Part shown: piece after piece, positions 1 to 7,271 of the stretch
Position numbering within the stretch: position 1 is the first letter of the stretch
Layout: every line of letters begins with the position of its first letter
Origin: Microbacterium sp. SY138
GTDB taxonomy: Bacteria; Actinomycetota; Actinomycetes; Actinomycetales; Microbacteriaceae
Length of the DNA: 64,000 bases
NCBI RefSeq assembly: GCF_039729145.1
Contig: NZ_CP155793.1
Location: 3,162,001-3,226,000 of the forward strand
Reading direction: 5' to 3'
The notes under the pieces: generated by a model
What the model saw: the letters and a program-made list of their open reading frames with translations, nothing else
Database searches by the model: none
What the model was told of the DNA's origin: nothing
Position numbers and translations under genes: made by a program

Positions 1-501
1 CGCCACCGCCTCGCTCCCCTCCCCTTCCCGCCACAGGAACGCATAGGTCTCGTGAGCCGAGAAGACGCTGTCGGCGCGGTCGGCGCGGATCTCCTCCACG
101 GCGTCAGCGAGCGCATCGCTCGGGATGAACGGCGAGGTCGCCTGCAGGAACGCCACGATGCCGACGGCGGCTCCGTTCACCTCGAGGTCGTCCAATGCAT
201 GCAGGATCGCGCTCTCCGAGGTCGCGGTGTCACCGGAGAGCGCCGCGGGGCGACGGACCACCCGCGCGCCGGCCGACGTCGCCACCGCAGCGATCTCGTC
301 ATCGTCTGTCGAGACGACGACCAGATCGATGCCGGGTGCGGCGGCCGCGGCGCGGACCGCACGCTCGACCAGGGGCACACCGCCGACGCGCTGAAGGTTC
401 TTGCGTGGCACCTGCTTCGATCCCCCGCGCGCCGGGATGATCGCCACCGTGAGGGGCTTCCGCTCGTCCATCGTCCACATCCTCGTCGTCGCCATCGTCA
501 T
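1..501 (-). CDS. neuA: acylneuraminate (CMP-nonulosonate) cytidylyltransferase, 3' end cut by window edge
   Basis: Activates a sialic-acid-type sugar with CTP to give the CMP-sugar used by sialyltransferases in the cytoplasm. The reverse strand reads through with no stop to base 1, so the C-terminus is missing. The N-terminal nucleotide-binding signature IIPARGGSK is followed by PRKNL, then by VVSTDDDEIA and QATSPF, the usual order in NeuA-type enzymes. I place the start at ATG 499-501, which overlaps the stop of the upstream polysialyltransferase gene as ATGA. In-frame ATGs at 495, 480 and 471 are alternatives, and 471 gives the N-terminus most like family members. It is the last visible gene of a minus-strand polysaccharide operon. 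The sugar could be a sialic, legionaminic or pseudaminic acid; sequence alone does not say. Confidence 0.85.
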   Translation of the reverse strand, partial: MTMATTRMWTMDERKPLTVAIIPARGGSKQVPRKNLQRVGGVPLVERAVRAAAAAPGIDLVVVSTDDDEIAAVATSAGARVVRRPAALSGDTATSESAILHALDDLEVNGAAVGIVAFLQATSPFIPSDALADAVEEIRADRADSVFSAHETYAFLWREGEGSEAVA

Positions 502-1844
502 CGTCCGCGTAGCGCCCGCCACGCACGCCCTGCCCGCCTCCTGGCCCCGAGGGCGTGAAGGCGCCACTCCTCGATCCTGCCCACTCCCCCGGCAGGACGC
601 AGCGCACGACGCAGGGCGTTCTCCGCCGGCGCACCGGGCAGCCGCAGCTCGGCGAGCCGTCGGGGCGTGAAGTACCGAGCACGCTCGTCGGCGTCGAGGC
701 CACGCAGCAGTTCCTCGGCCCGACCCCGCAGGTGGCCGGCGATCTCCGGCTGCATCGCATAGCCGACCGCGTCGATGAGCAGCTGCAGTCGGGCAGGATC
801 GGCATAGGGCGAGTCCTCACGCGTGAGGGCGTCGACCAGGGTGACGGGAATCCGGTTGCTGTTCTCGAAAGGCGTCAGGGCGGCCAGCACGGTGTCGTTT
901 CCCGCCGAACCGATCGCCCGGCCGAAGAGCGCATGCACGGTCGGCAGCGCGGTGGAGAACCCGGCGACCACCGCCACCGCGTCCAGTCGCTCGGCGAGCA
1001 GTTCCGCGGGGAGGGGGCCGCGATACTCCTCGAAGTCGATGCCGCGACGGGCCGCTGCCCCTTCGACGGCGGCGGTCACCAGCGGCGGAGCGGCCGGATG
1101 CGGTTTGAACACGATGCACTGCGGTCCCCACTGCGCCGCGCGGTCGACCAGGCGCGTCTGCAGATCGATCTCGGCAGCCGCCGTCATCAGTCCGAGCGCC
1201 GACAGATACTGTCCGAGCACGAGCACCGTCGGACCGGCCTCGTCCCGAGGCTCGGGGGAACCGGCATCCGTCTCGCGCAGGGCGGCGGCGAACACCCGCG
1301 GCGGCACCGGCACGACCTGTGCACCGGGTGACCCGACGAGCGGTCGGACCCCCGGTACGACATCGGCGTAGACGACCTGTTCGATGCGTGCGGCGACGGA
1401 GTAGGGGATCCGCACCCGCATCGGCGAGTACGTCATCAGACCATCGCCGATGATCGTGATGCGCGCCTGCGGGAACAACGCCATCAGTGTGCGGGCCGGC
1501 GCGACCTGCGGACTCTGCACGAACAGTTCGAGATCGTGAGGATCCAGATCCCACGCGCGTGCGAACAGCCGCTCCAGCATCGGCAGGTCGGAATCGGCCG
1601 GCTCCCACGAACTCGGATGCATGGGCCCGAGCAGGTCTTCCCACGGCTCGATACGGTCGAACCGCGCACGCAGAGATCCGAGCGCCGGGTCGTGCGCGAT
1701 CCCGACCACCGTCTCGGGCACTCGAGACGAGGTGAAGGGAACCAGGAGGCGCTCGCCGACGGACGCGTCGAGGAGTCCGGAATCGATCCCGGCGACGGCC
1801 GTCACCAGGCCATAGGCGCTGTGGAGCGCGAAGATCTGCGTCAT
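498..1844 (-). CDS. alpha-2,8-polysialyltransferase family protein
   Basis: Predicted glycosyltransferase of the polysialyltransferase family (PF07388-like), expected to use a CMP-nonulosonate donor to extend a surface glycan. The 448-residue protein has no signal peptide or membrane segment. The call rests on overall resemblance, including IGDGLMTYSP in the middle and IVFKPHPAAPP, a KPHP-type donor-site motif of this superfamily, together with a neighbouring NeuA-like gene that would make its donor. ATG overlaps the stop of the glycosyltransferase upstream (ATGA, 1841-1844) and its own TGA overlaps the proposed neuA start, so the three genes look translationally coupled. The C-terminal 40 residues are Arg/Ala-rich and may bind the membrane peripherally. 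Confidence 0.75.
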   Translation of the reverse strand: MTQIFALHSAYGLVTAVAGIDSGLLDASVGERLLVPFTSSRVPETVVGIAHDPALGSLRARFDRIEPWEDLLGPMHPSSWEPADSDLPMLERLFARAWDLDPHDLELFVQSPQVAPARTLMALFPQARITIIGDGLMTYSPMRVRIPYSVAARIEQVVYADVVPGVRPLVGSPGAQVVPVPPRVFAAALRETDAGSPEPRDEAGPTVLVLGQYLSALGLMTAAAEIDLQTRLVDRAAQWGPQCIVFKPHPAAPPLVTAAVEGAAARRGIDFEEYRGPLPAELLAERLDAVAVVAGFSTALPTVHALFGRAIGSAGNDTVLAALTPFENSNRIPVTLVDALTREDSPYADPARLQLLIDAVGYAMQPEIAGHLRGRAEELLRGLDADERARYFTPRRLAELRLPGAPAENALRRALRPAGGVGRIEEWRLHALGARRRAGRAWRALRGR

Positions 1845-2821
1845 GCCGCACTCCCTGCCTGTCGGAGGATGCGCGCGAGCACGCGGCGGCGCGGCCCGTC
1901 GAAGCGCCCCAGCACCGCAGTCACCTCATCAGTGGGGAGCCGGCGGAGCATGTCGCGGATCCCGGATCGCATCTCCGTGCGCAGCTGTGGGCTCATCCGC
2001 CGTGCGCGCACGAGGTGGTGGGAGCTGAGGGCGAGTGCGGTCCAGACGACCTTGGGCAGGAAGCGCTCCGCCTCCGCGTCCTGCTCGACCACTGAGACGA
2101 CCTCATTCATGGCCCTGGCGAAGTCGAGTTGCCGCCGATCGTGCACCTGCGTCAGCGATGTGGCGACGCCTCGGCGGTAGAGCAGGGCAGGCGCATCGAC
2201 CACAGCGAACGATCGGGCCTGCAGGTGCAGTCGCCAGATCCAAGGACGGTCCTCCGCTGTGAACAGGCCCTCCGGGAACGCCGCGAGACCGCTGTCGATG
2301 ATCCGGCGGTGGAAGAGCCCTGCCCAGGCGTAGGGATAGTCGACCATCGTCGACTCGTTCTCGGGCAGGATCGCCTCTCGCGGCGGTGTCACCCGCTCCC
2401 GCCACGGGTGCGGTGCGCGGACGAGCGCCCGCTGTCCGTCGGTCACCGTGACGTGGTCGGTGCGCACGAAGTCGCAGCCGAGCTCCCGCATACGCGACAG
2501 CAGTACCTCGAGCCGCCGCGGCTGCATCCAGTCGTCGCCGTCCAGGAAGCAGAAGGCGTCGCCCTCGACATGCGCGAGGCCTTGGTTGCGGGCCGTCGCG
2601 AGCCCGCGCGCCGTCGGATTCCGGAGCACCTCGGCGTGATCGAAGCACTGCGCGTACTTCTGCATGAGCTCGCCGGTGTCGTCGCGGGACCCGTCGTCGA
2701 TGGCCACGAGCTTGACCGCTCCGGCATCGTCGAACTGGCGGGTGAGCGTTTCGAGCGTCGTCCCGATGTACTCGCCGGCGTCTTTCGCGGGCAGGATGAC
2801 GGTGACGAAGGGTGTGCGCAC
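1841..2821 (-). CDS. family 2 (GT-A) glycosyltransferase
   Basis: A 326-residue glycosyltransferase of family 2 that would transfer a sugar from an NDP donor onto a growing surface glycan. The N-terminal GT-A domain starts TVILPAKDAGEY (residues 7-18), has the nucleotide-binding DDGS at 42-45 and the metal-binding DGDD at 94-97, and an ED-R-W acceptor-side motif (TAEDRPW) near 190. The open frame extends further upstream, but GTG 2819-2821 has a GGGAG ribosome site just before it and begins exactly where the fold begins, so I chose it. First gene of the minus-strand group glycosyltransferase, polysialyltransferase, neuA. Donor and acceptor cannot be told from sequence. Confidence 0.85.
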   Translation of the reverse strand: MRTPFVTVILPAKDAGEYIGTTLETLTRQFDDAGAVKLVAIDDGSRDDTGELMQKYAQCFDHAEVLRNPTARGLATARNQGLAHVEGDAFCFLDGDDWMQPRRLEVLLSRMRELGCDFVRTDHVTVTDGQRALVRAPHPWRERVTPPREAILPENESTMVDYPYAWAGLFHRRIIDSGLAAFPEGLFTAEDRPWIWRLHLQARSFAVVDAPALLYRRGVATSLTQVHDRRQLDFARAMNEVVSVVEQDAEAERFLPKVVWTALALSSHHLVRARRMSPQLRTEMRSGIRDMLRRLPTDEVTAVLGRFDGPRRRVLARILRQAGSAA

Positions 2822-2917
2822 AGGACTCCCGGAGACGGACGGTGTCCGGGAATGGTGCCAGGCGGTCGTTGCCGGATGGCGACGCGGAGGTGAACGATGG
2901 GTGTCCACGGAGACGAG

Positions 2918-2963
2918 CACTGAGGTGTGGTCCCGCACCCGAACGGAACCACACCTCCCAGTG
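2918..2963. repeat. inverted repeat, near-perfect hairpin
   Basis: CACTGAGGTGTGGT (2918-2931) pairs with ACCACACCTCCCAGTG (2948-2963) with a two-base bulge. The inner ten pairs are perfect. It lies about 100 bases upstream of the glycosyltransferase start and could be a 5'-leader hairpin or an operator. Confidence 0.6.
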
Positions 2964-2973
2964 CATCGCACTG

Positions 2974-2992
2974 CCGAACGTGACACGTTCGG
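2974..2992. repeat. 19-bp palindrome, candidate operator
   Basis: CCGAACGTG and CACGTTCGG are exact reverse complements on either side of one A at 2983. Size and symmetry suit a dimeric repressor. The half-site spacing does not fit the actinobacterial LexA box. Confidence 0.5.
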
Positions 2993-3009
2993 GATGCAGG
3001 ATCGCAGAT

Positions 3010-3034
3010 ACGACCCCGCGGGCCACGGGGTCGT
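3010..3034. repeat. hairpin-forming inverted repeat
   Basis: ACGACCCCG (3010-3018) and CGGGGTCGT (3026-3034) form nine perfect pairs around a 7-base loop. No U-tract follows on either strand, so it is unlikely to be a classical terminator. Confidence 0.5.
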
Positions 3035-3110
3035 CTGACCCCCATCAGACTCCCCCGAGACGTTCTTCGTCGTCGCATTCGTTCCCAGAGACGAAATCGA
3101 CCTCCGGTAA

Positions 3111-3116
3111 CATAAT
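3111..3116 (+). promoter_or_regulatory. candidate -10 element of the gene at 3127
   Basis: CATAAT lies ten bases before ATG 3127 in the only AT-rich patch of this intergenic region. No ribosome site is visible, so transcription probably starts at or just before the start codon. Confidence 0.4.
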
Positions 3117-3126
3117 ACATGCCAGC

Positions 3127-4161
3127 ATGATGGAATCTGCGCGCCGCGATGCCGCGCTCTTCGAGGTTCGGTTCGCACCCGCGCGACGCATCGACGACGA
3201 TGGGAGCATGCTCTGGCCCTTCGGATCGACCTGGCGTCCCGTGCGACAGCGTCGTCGCGACACCGTCGATCTGCGATGGCTCAGCGCGAGGACGTGGACC
3301 AGGCGCTGGTACCCGCAGGGCGTCGACGTCGGCGAGTGGCGCGGGCGACGCACCCTGGCCGTGAGCTGGTTCCGTCAGGAGCTCTCCGGGGAGCACCTCG
3401 CCTCCCGCGTCACGCTCGTCGATCTGGAGCGCTCGCGCCACATCGACATCCTGCTCGCGGTCACCGATGACGAGGGCGAGCTGCAACCGGCGCGGATCCA
3501 CGCCGGCGGGCTCGCCTGGTTCGGGGATCGCCTGTTCGCCGCGGCCACAGGACGCGGTGTCTGGGAATTCGACATGTCCGACATCCGTCAGGTGCACGGC
3601 GCACTCGCTCAGCGACTGGCCGGGGCACGCGGTCGCAGTGGACGCACGACGGCGCTCATCGCGGTACGCACCCGCGCGCATCCGATCGCGCTGCGCTGCT
3701 CGTACCTCGGCCGCGTGTTCGACGACGCTGGCGCGTCGTTGCCGCGAGTGCTCATCGGTGAGCACCGCACGGATGACAGCGGCCGGATCGGCGAGTTCAT
3801 CGTCCCCGCGAGCGCCGAGGACGACTTCACCGAGGTCGATCGCTTCACCCCGGGCATCCCGCGGATGCAGGGGGCCGTCCGCTGGGGCGATCGGCACTTC
3901 GTGTCGCAATCCGACCGTATGCACCCCGGTACGCTCTGGAGCGGCCGGCGCGAGGCGCTCGCGCCGACTCCGGTGCCGCTGCCGGTCGGATGCGAAGACC
4001 TCGCCCTCGACCTCGAGGCGGGACTGCTGTGGTCGCTCGGCGAGCATCCGTGGCGGCGCGTGGTGCGCGGCATCCCCTTCCCCCGACTCGGCATCCCCCG
4101 CAGCACCGACGACGGGACCGACGACAGCACCCGCGACGGAGGCCGTCCGCAGCGAACGTAG
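3127..4161 (+). CDS. conserved hypothetical protein, possible beta-propeller
   Basis: Unrecognised 344-residue soluble protein without signal peptide or membrane segment. The strand-rich, W/R/D-rich sequence has phrases such as ARIHAGGLAWFGDRLFAA and GVWEFDMSDI, which resemble blades of secreted or cytoplasmic beta-propellers, but I cannot count blades reliably. Start at ATG 3127 (3130 also possible); the open frame continues upstream, but the sequence there is intergenic in character and a -10-like hexamer sits just before 3127. The C-terminus is a low-complexity Asp/Thr/Arg tail. It is divergent from the polysaccharide genes and is followed 9 bases later by the DUF4229 gene, which has its own promoter. 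Function unknown. Confidence 0.6.
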   Translation: MMESARRDAALFEVRFAPARRIDDDGSMLWPFGSTWRPVRQRRRDTVDLRWLSARTWTRRWYPQGVDVGEWRGRRTLAVSWFRQELSGEHLASRVTLVDLERSRHIDILLAVTDDEGELQPARIHAGGLAWFGDRLFAAATGRGVWEFDMSDIRQVHGALAQRLAGARGRSGRTTALIAVRTRAHPIALRCSYLGRVFDDAGASLPRVLIGEHRTDDSGRIGEFIVPASAEDDFTEVDRFTPGIPRMQGAVRWGDRHFVSQSDRMHPGTLWSGRREALAPTPVPLPVGCEDLALDLEAGLLWSLGEHPWRRVVRGIPFPRLGIPRSTDDGTDDSTRDGGRPQRT

Positions 4162-4164
4162 ACT
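4159..4164 (+). promoter_or_regulatory. candidate -10 of leaderless gene at 4171
   Basis: TAGACT ends six bases before GTG 4171, the spacing expected when transcription begins on the start codon. The intervening GGAGGG is too close to the start to act as a ribosome site. Confidence 0.45.
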
Positions 4165-4170
4165 GGAGGG

Positions 4171-4476
4171 GTGAAGAAGCCCGCGCCTTTCCTCGTCTAC
4201 ACCGTGCTGCGGCTGCTGGCGTTCCTCGTCCCGCTCGCCATCCTCTGGGTGTTCTTCCCGATCTTCCGAGAGTTCTGGTGGCTCGCCGCGATCTTCGCCG
4301 CGCTGATCGGCATGAGCATCTCGATGCTGTTCCTGCGTGCGCCCCTCACCGACGCCTCCGCCCGGTTGCAGGAACGCCGCGAGAGCCGCTCGTCCGCCGG
4401 ACAGGCCGATGCGGACGCCGAGGACCAGGTCATCGACGAGTCGAACGACCCGATCGACGGCGACGCCAGGGCCTGA
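4171..4476 (+). CDS. DUF4229 small membrane protein
   Basis: A 101-residue protein with two hydrophobic helices (about residues 8-32 and 35-55) separated by a short FREFWW turn, then a charged cytoplasmic tail rich in Glu, Asp and Arg. Length, topology and the KPAPFLVYTVLRLLAFLVPL start match the actinobacterial DUF4229 family, whose role is unknown. GTG start, apparently leaderless. It converges on menA with a 15-bp gap. DUF4229 genes often sit beside menA in Actinobacteria, which hints at a membrane or quinone-related role, but this is only an association. Confidence 0.75.
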   Translation: MKKPAPFLVYTVLRLLAFLVPLAILWVFFPIFREFWWLAAIFAALIGMSISMLFLRAPLTDASARLQERRESRSSAGQADADAEDQVIDESNDPIDGDARA

Positions 4477-4491
4477 GCGCCCCGGCTGCGC

Positions 4492-5466
4492 TCAGCCGAC
4501 GAACGCCCAGAAGAGGGCGCCCGCGTAGAGCAGCGACGTCAGCGACGTGAGCGCCAAAGCGGTCACGAGTTCCTTGGGCTGCCGGTAGGACCACACGATC
4601 GCGATCGCCGGGAGCCCTGCGAGCAGCGCCAGCAGCGAGATCCATGCGATCGGGAACGCCAACGCCAGGAAGGCCGCGATCCCGAACGGCGCGATCACGA
4701 AGAGGGTGAACAGCACCTGGGTGGCCCGGCGTCCGATCAGCACCGTCAGCGTGCGCTTTCCCACTTCGCGGTCCTGATCGATGTCCCGCAGGTTGTTCGC
4801 GAGGAGCACGGCGCAGGCGAAAAGACCGGTCGCGATCGCACCGAGCCACGCCTGCTGCGGCAGCGCGAAGATCTGTACCCAGGTCGTGCCGAGGGTGGCG
4901 ACGAGCCCGAAGAACACGAACACGAAGACCTCGCCGAGGCCGTAGTAGCCGTAGGGCCGCTTGCCGCCGGTGTAGAACCAGGCGGCCACGATGCAGGCGG
5001 CGCCCACCGCGAGCATCCACCACTGTCCGGTGCGCACGACGATCGCCAGCCCGACGAGCGCGGCGAGCGCGAAGAACACCAGCCCGATGATGAGGACGGT
5101 GCGCGGCGCGACCCGCCCGGATGCGGTCAGGCGCGCGGGCCCTACCCGGTGGGCATCGGTGCCGCGCACGCCGTCGCTGTAGTCGTTCGTGAAGTTCACG
5201 CCGATCTGCAGCAGCACCGCGACGGCGAGACAGGCGAGCGCGATGACCCAGTGGAACTCGGGCCCGGTGCTGCGCGCGGCTCCCGTGCCGATCACGACCG
5301 GCGCGATCGCGAGAGGAAGGGTGCGAAGACGCGCGGCCCCGACCCAGTCGGAGGCCGTCACGGGGCCCGCTTCGACCGCCGGACGCTTCGCCGGGTTGCC
5401 GCTCGTGCGGACCGGGGTGCGCTTCGCGGTCGGGGTCTTCTTCTTGCGCTGGGAGGATGCTTCCAC
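4492..5466 (-). CDS. menA: 1,4-dihydroxy-2-naphthoate polyprenyltransferase
   Basis: Integral membrane prenyltransferase that joins a polyprenyl chain to 1,4-dihydroxy-2-naphthoate to make demethylmenaquinone. The 324-residue UbiA-fold protein has about eight membrane helices and both Asp-rich motifs: NDYSDGVRGTD (residues 94-104) and NNLRDIDQDREVGKRTL (224-240), which bind Mg-pyrophosphate. An unusual Lys/Arg/Thr-rich N-terminal extension of about 35 residues precedes the first conserved segment. The GTG start at 5466 is supported by TAGGAT seven bases upstream and by the lack of a ribosome site, implying a leaderless transcript. No other men gene is in the window. Confidence 0.93.
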   Translation of the reverse strand: MEASSQRKKKTPTAKRTPVRTSGNPAKRPAVEAGPVTASDWVGAARLRTLPLAIAPVVIGTGAARSTGPEFHWVIALACLAVAVLLQIGVNFTNDYSDGVRGTDAHRVGPARLTASGRVAPRTVLIIGLVFFALAALVGLAIVVRTGQWWMLAVGAACIVAAWFYTGGKRPYGYYGLGEVFVFVFFGLVATLGTTWVQIFALPQQAWLGAIATGLFACAVLLANNLRDIDQDREVGKRTLTVLIGRRATQVLFTLFVIAPFGIAAFLALAFPIAWISLLALLAGLPAIAIVWSYRQPKELVTALALTSLTSLLYAGALFWAFVG

Positions 5467-5473
5467 GCAGGGA

Positions 5474-5479
5474 ATCCTA
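5474..5479 (-). promoter_or_regulatory. candidate -10 of menA
   Basis: TAGGAT on the minus strand, seven bases before the GTG start of menA; fits the leaderless arrangement. Confidence 0.45.
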
Positions 5480-5517
5480 CTGGCCGGGGCGATGCCCGAC
5501 CTCAGCGTGAGGGCCCA

Positions 5518-5808
5518 TCAGGAGTTCGGGTTGCTGTCCTTGCCGTCGAGCCACAGAGTGTCGGACGCGTCTGCGTGGGCACCGCCCGTGCCCACGTGCT
5601 TGTCGCTGATCTGCGGGCCCTTGGTGATCACGTGCACGAGCGCCATGGCGTGCCCCTGACCGAGTTGGTAGTCCTCTTTGAGCCACGCGACGATCGGCGT
5701 CGCCTTGGTGGTGCGGTCGAACCCCTTCTCGGTCGCGAGCGCGATGAACTGCCGCGGGGTGAGGCCGGTCTTGGTCTCGATGTTGTCGAGGTATGCCTGG
5801 AAGGACAT
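5518..5808 (-). CDS. DUF4287 domain protein
   Basis: A 96-residue soluble protein matching the DUF4287 family from residue 1 onward: SFQAYLDNIETKTGLTP, then FIALATEKGF, WLKEDYQLGQGHAMALVHVI and a polar tail. The family is small, widespread and of unknown biochemical function; it often occurs alone or fused to DUF5655-type domains. The start is fixed by GGAG seven bases upstream. It is 14 bases downstream of the cupin gene on the same strand, so the two could be co-transcribed. Confidence 0.8.
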   Translation of the reverse strand: MSFQAYLDNIETKTGLTPRQFIALATEKGFDRTTKATPIVAWLKEDYQLGQGHAMALVHVITKGPQISDKHVGTGGAHADASDTLWLDGKDSNPNS

Positions 5809-5822
5809 CGGTGCTCCTGTGG

Positions 5823-6185
5823 TCAGTCCTCATCGAGGAACGTCTGGATGATGGTGGCGGAGGCGTGGATGCCGATGATACGGAGCACCCCGTCCCCCAC
5901 ATTGGTGAAGCGGTGCGGGATGAAGGCGGGCCCGGTGGCCGTGTCTCCCGCCCCGGCCACGAAAGTCTCCTCGCCCACCGCGATCGAGGCAATGCCCTCG
6001 ATCACGACCCAGGTCTCAGGATAGGGATGCCAGTGCAGCCCCGGCCCTTCCCCCGGCTGGTTCTCGACGAAGAAGTACGACACCTCGGCGCCGTGCTCGG
6101 CTCCCACGAACCTGCGGCTGCCGCCCGTACCGATGCGGATGTCCGCCCCGGAGACGACCCCGTTCGATGGTGATGTGCTGTTCAT
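5823..6185 (-). CDS. small single-domain cupin protein
   Basis: A 120-residue cupin_2 protein with one complete metal-binding barrel: H51 and H53 in HWHPYPETW, E57 in the same motif, and H91 in FIPHRF. Such small cupins bind Fe, Mn or Zn and act as sugar isomerases, dioxygenases or small-molecule binders; the sequence does not decide which. The longer frame to 6356 overlaps the ArsR gene, so I chose ATG 6185. It is divergent from that regulator with 45 bases between start codons, and a perfect palindrome lies over the regulator's start, so the cupin is a likely regulated target. Confidence 0.8.
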   Translation of the reverse strand: MNSTSPSNGVVSGADIRIGTGGSRRFVGAEHGAEVSYFFVENQPGEGPGLHWHPYPETWVVIEGIASIAVGEETFVAGAGDTATGPAFIPHRFTNVGDGVLRIIGIHASATIIQTFLDED

Positions 6186-6218
6186 GGCACCAGTCTCGAC
6201 AGACTCGCGAAGAGTCCC

Positions 6219-6224
6219 TAGAGT
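6219..6224 (+). promoter_or_regulatory. candidate -10 of the ArsR-type regulator
   Basis: TAGAGT ends six bases before GTG 6231. With no ribosome site present this predicts a leaderless message. Its last three bases overlap the palindrome at 6222-6243. Confidence 0.5.
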
Positions 6225-6243
6225 TTCGACGTGGATCGAAACT
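6222..6243. promoter_or_regulatory. perfect inverted repeat over the regulator start codon, candidate operator
   Basis: AGTTTCGA (6222-6229) and TCGAAACT (6236-6243) are exact reverse complements with a 6-base spacer CGTGGA that contains the GTG start codon. A repressor here would cover the -10, the predicted transcription start and the start codon. Autoregulation by the ArsR-type protein is the simplest reading. Confidence 0.55.
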
Positions 6244-7256
6244 ACGGCCCGATCGAGGGCGTCGAGCACCCCGATCACCGCGTCGAGTTCCACCTGAGCC
6301 CGGGTGACGTCGAGGCGGTGCGGTTCGGCATCTCGCCCGGACACGAGCTCGCGCACGCGGTACGGGTACTACGGCGACCGACCGCCCACCCCCTGCAATG
6401 GGGGTGGCTGCGTTCCGTGCGCGACCGCCTCCCCCGCGACGACATCGCGCTGCTCGCCACCGTGATCGGCGACGACGGCTACCTGCCCGACTTCCTGACG
6501 ACCACACCCCGCTGGGACCTCACGCCCGAGATCGAGCTCGACGAACTGCGTGCCGCACCCCTCGACCCGATGCGCGTCGACTTCGGGAAGATGGTGGCGC
6601 GGTCGAGCGGAACCCGGCGAGAGGCTCTCCGCGCGATGCGGGATCACCCCGCCCGCGCCCGCAGCCTGATCGCCGACGCGTGGGGCGCCGTGTGGGACGC
6701 CGCACTCGCCCCGGTGTGGCCGCAGCTCGACCGGCTGCTGCGCGCCGACATCGCCGTCCGCACACGCACGATGGCGAGCGCGGGCATCGCCGGCATGGCC
6801 GGCGATCTGCACCGACAGGTGACCTGGGGGTCCGGTGCCGTCCGCGTCTCGCTGCGCCGCCACAGCGAACAGGTCGACTGCCGGGGAAGCGGCCTGGTCC
6901 TGGTCCCGTCCGTCATGTCGTCATGGGGATGCATGGTGCTCACCGAGCCGCCGGCACAGCCCACCCTGTTCTATCCCGCCCGGGGAGTCACGGCCGGATG
7001 GGCCCGCGACGCCACCGAGATCGCCGACGCCCTCGGCGCCCTGTTGGGGCCGGCCCGAGCGGCCATCCTGCTCGGCGCCGGCACGGCCCGCACGACCTCG
7101 CAGGTGGCACGCGATGCCGACATCGCGATATCGACGGCATCGCACCACCTCTCGGTGCTGCGGGGCGGCGGTCTCATCGCCAGCGAACGCGACGGCGCCA
7201 GGATGCTGCATCTGCGCACGCCGCTGGGCGAGGCGATGGTCGGCGCGATGCTCTGA
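6231..7256 (+). CDS. ArsR-family winged-helix regulator with N-terminal DUF5937-type domain
   Basis: A 341-residue transcription regulator. The last 75 residues form an ArsR-type winged helix (TSQVARDADIAISTASHHLSVL followed by a GLI...RDGARMLHLRT wing). The long N-terminal part (residues 1-260) begins with an FHLSPGDVEAVRFGISPGHEL segment typical of actinobacterial ArsR proteins carrying DUF5937, a domain of unknown ligand. No Cys metal site is evident in the recognition helix, so metal sensing is unlikely. GTG start with a -10 hexamer six bases upstream; the palindrome at 6222-6243 suggests self-repression and control of the divergent cupin gene. Confidence 0.8.
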   Translation: MDRNYGPIEGVEHPDHRVEFHLSPGDVEAVRFGISPGHELAHAVRVLRRPTAHPLQWGWLRSVRDRLPRDDIALLATVIGDDGYLPDFLTTTPRWDLTPEIELDELRAAPLDPMRVDFGKMVARSSGTRREALRAMRDHPARARSLIADAWGAVWDAALAPVWPQLDRLLRADIAVRTRTMASAGIAGMAGDLHRQVTWGSGAVRVSLRRHSEQVDCRGSGLVLVPSVMSSWGCMVLTEPPAQPTLFYPARGVTAGWARDATEIADALGALLGPARAAILLGAGTARTTSQVARDADIAISTASHHLSVLRGGGLIASERDGARMLHLRTPLGEAMVGAML

Positions 7257-7271
7257 CGCCCGCTCGTCCGA

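Larger units (their letters stand above)
2822..3126. other. divergent intergenic region with three inverted repeats
   Basis: About 305 bases without a gene between the minus-strand polysaccharide genes and the plus-strand gene at 3127. It contains three consecutive inverted repeats (2918-2963, 2974-2992, 3010-3034), none followed by a T run, and a short AT-rich stretch (3108-3120) that probably holds the promoter of the rightward gene. No convincing open frame or known RNA motif was seen. Confidence 0.6.

Noticed and set aside
2974..2992. LexA/SOS box
   Set aside because: CGAAC and GTTCG are separated by seven bases; the SOS box needs four.
2443..4047. 534-codon minus-strand frame
   Set aside because: Shadow spanning a divergent intergenic region and two real genes; no domain.
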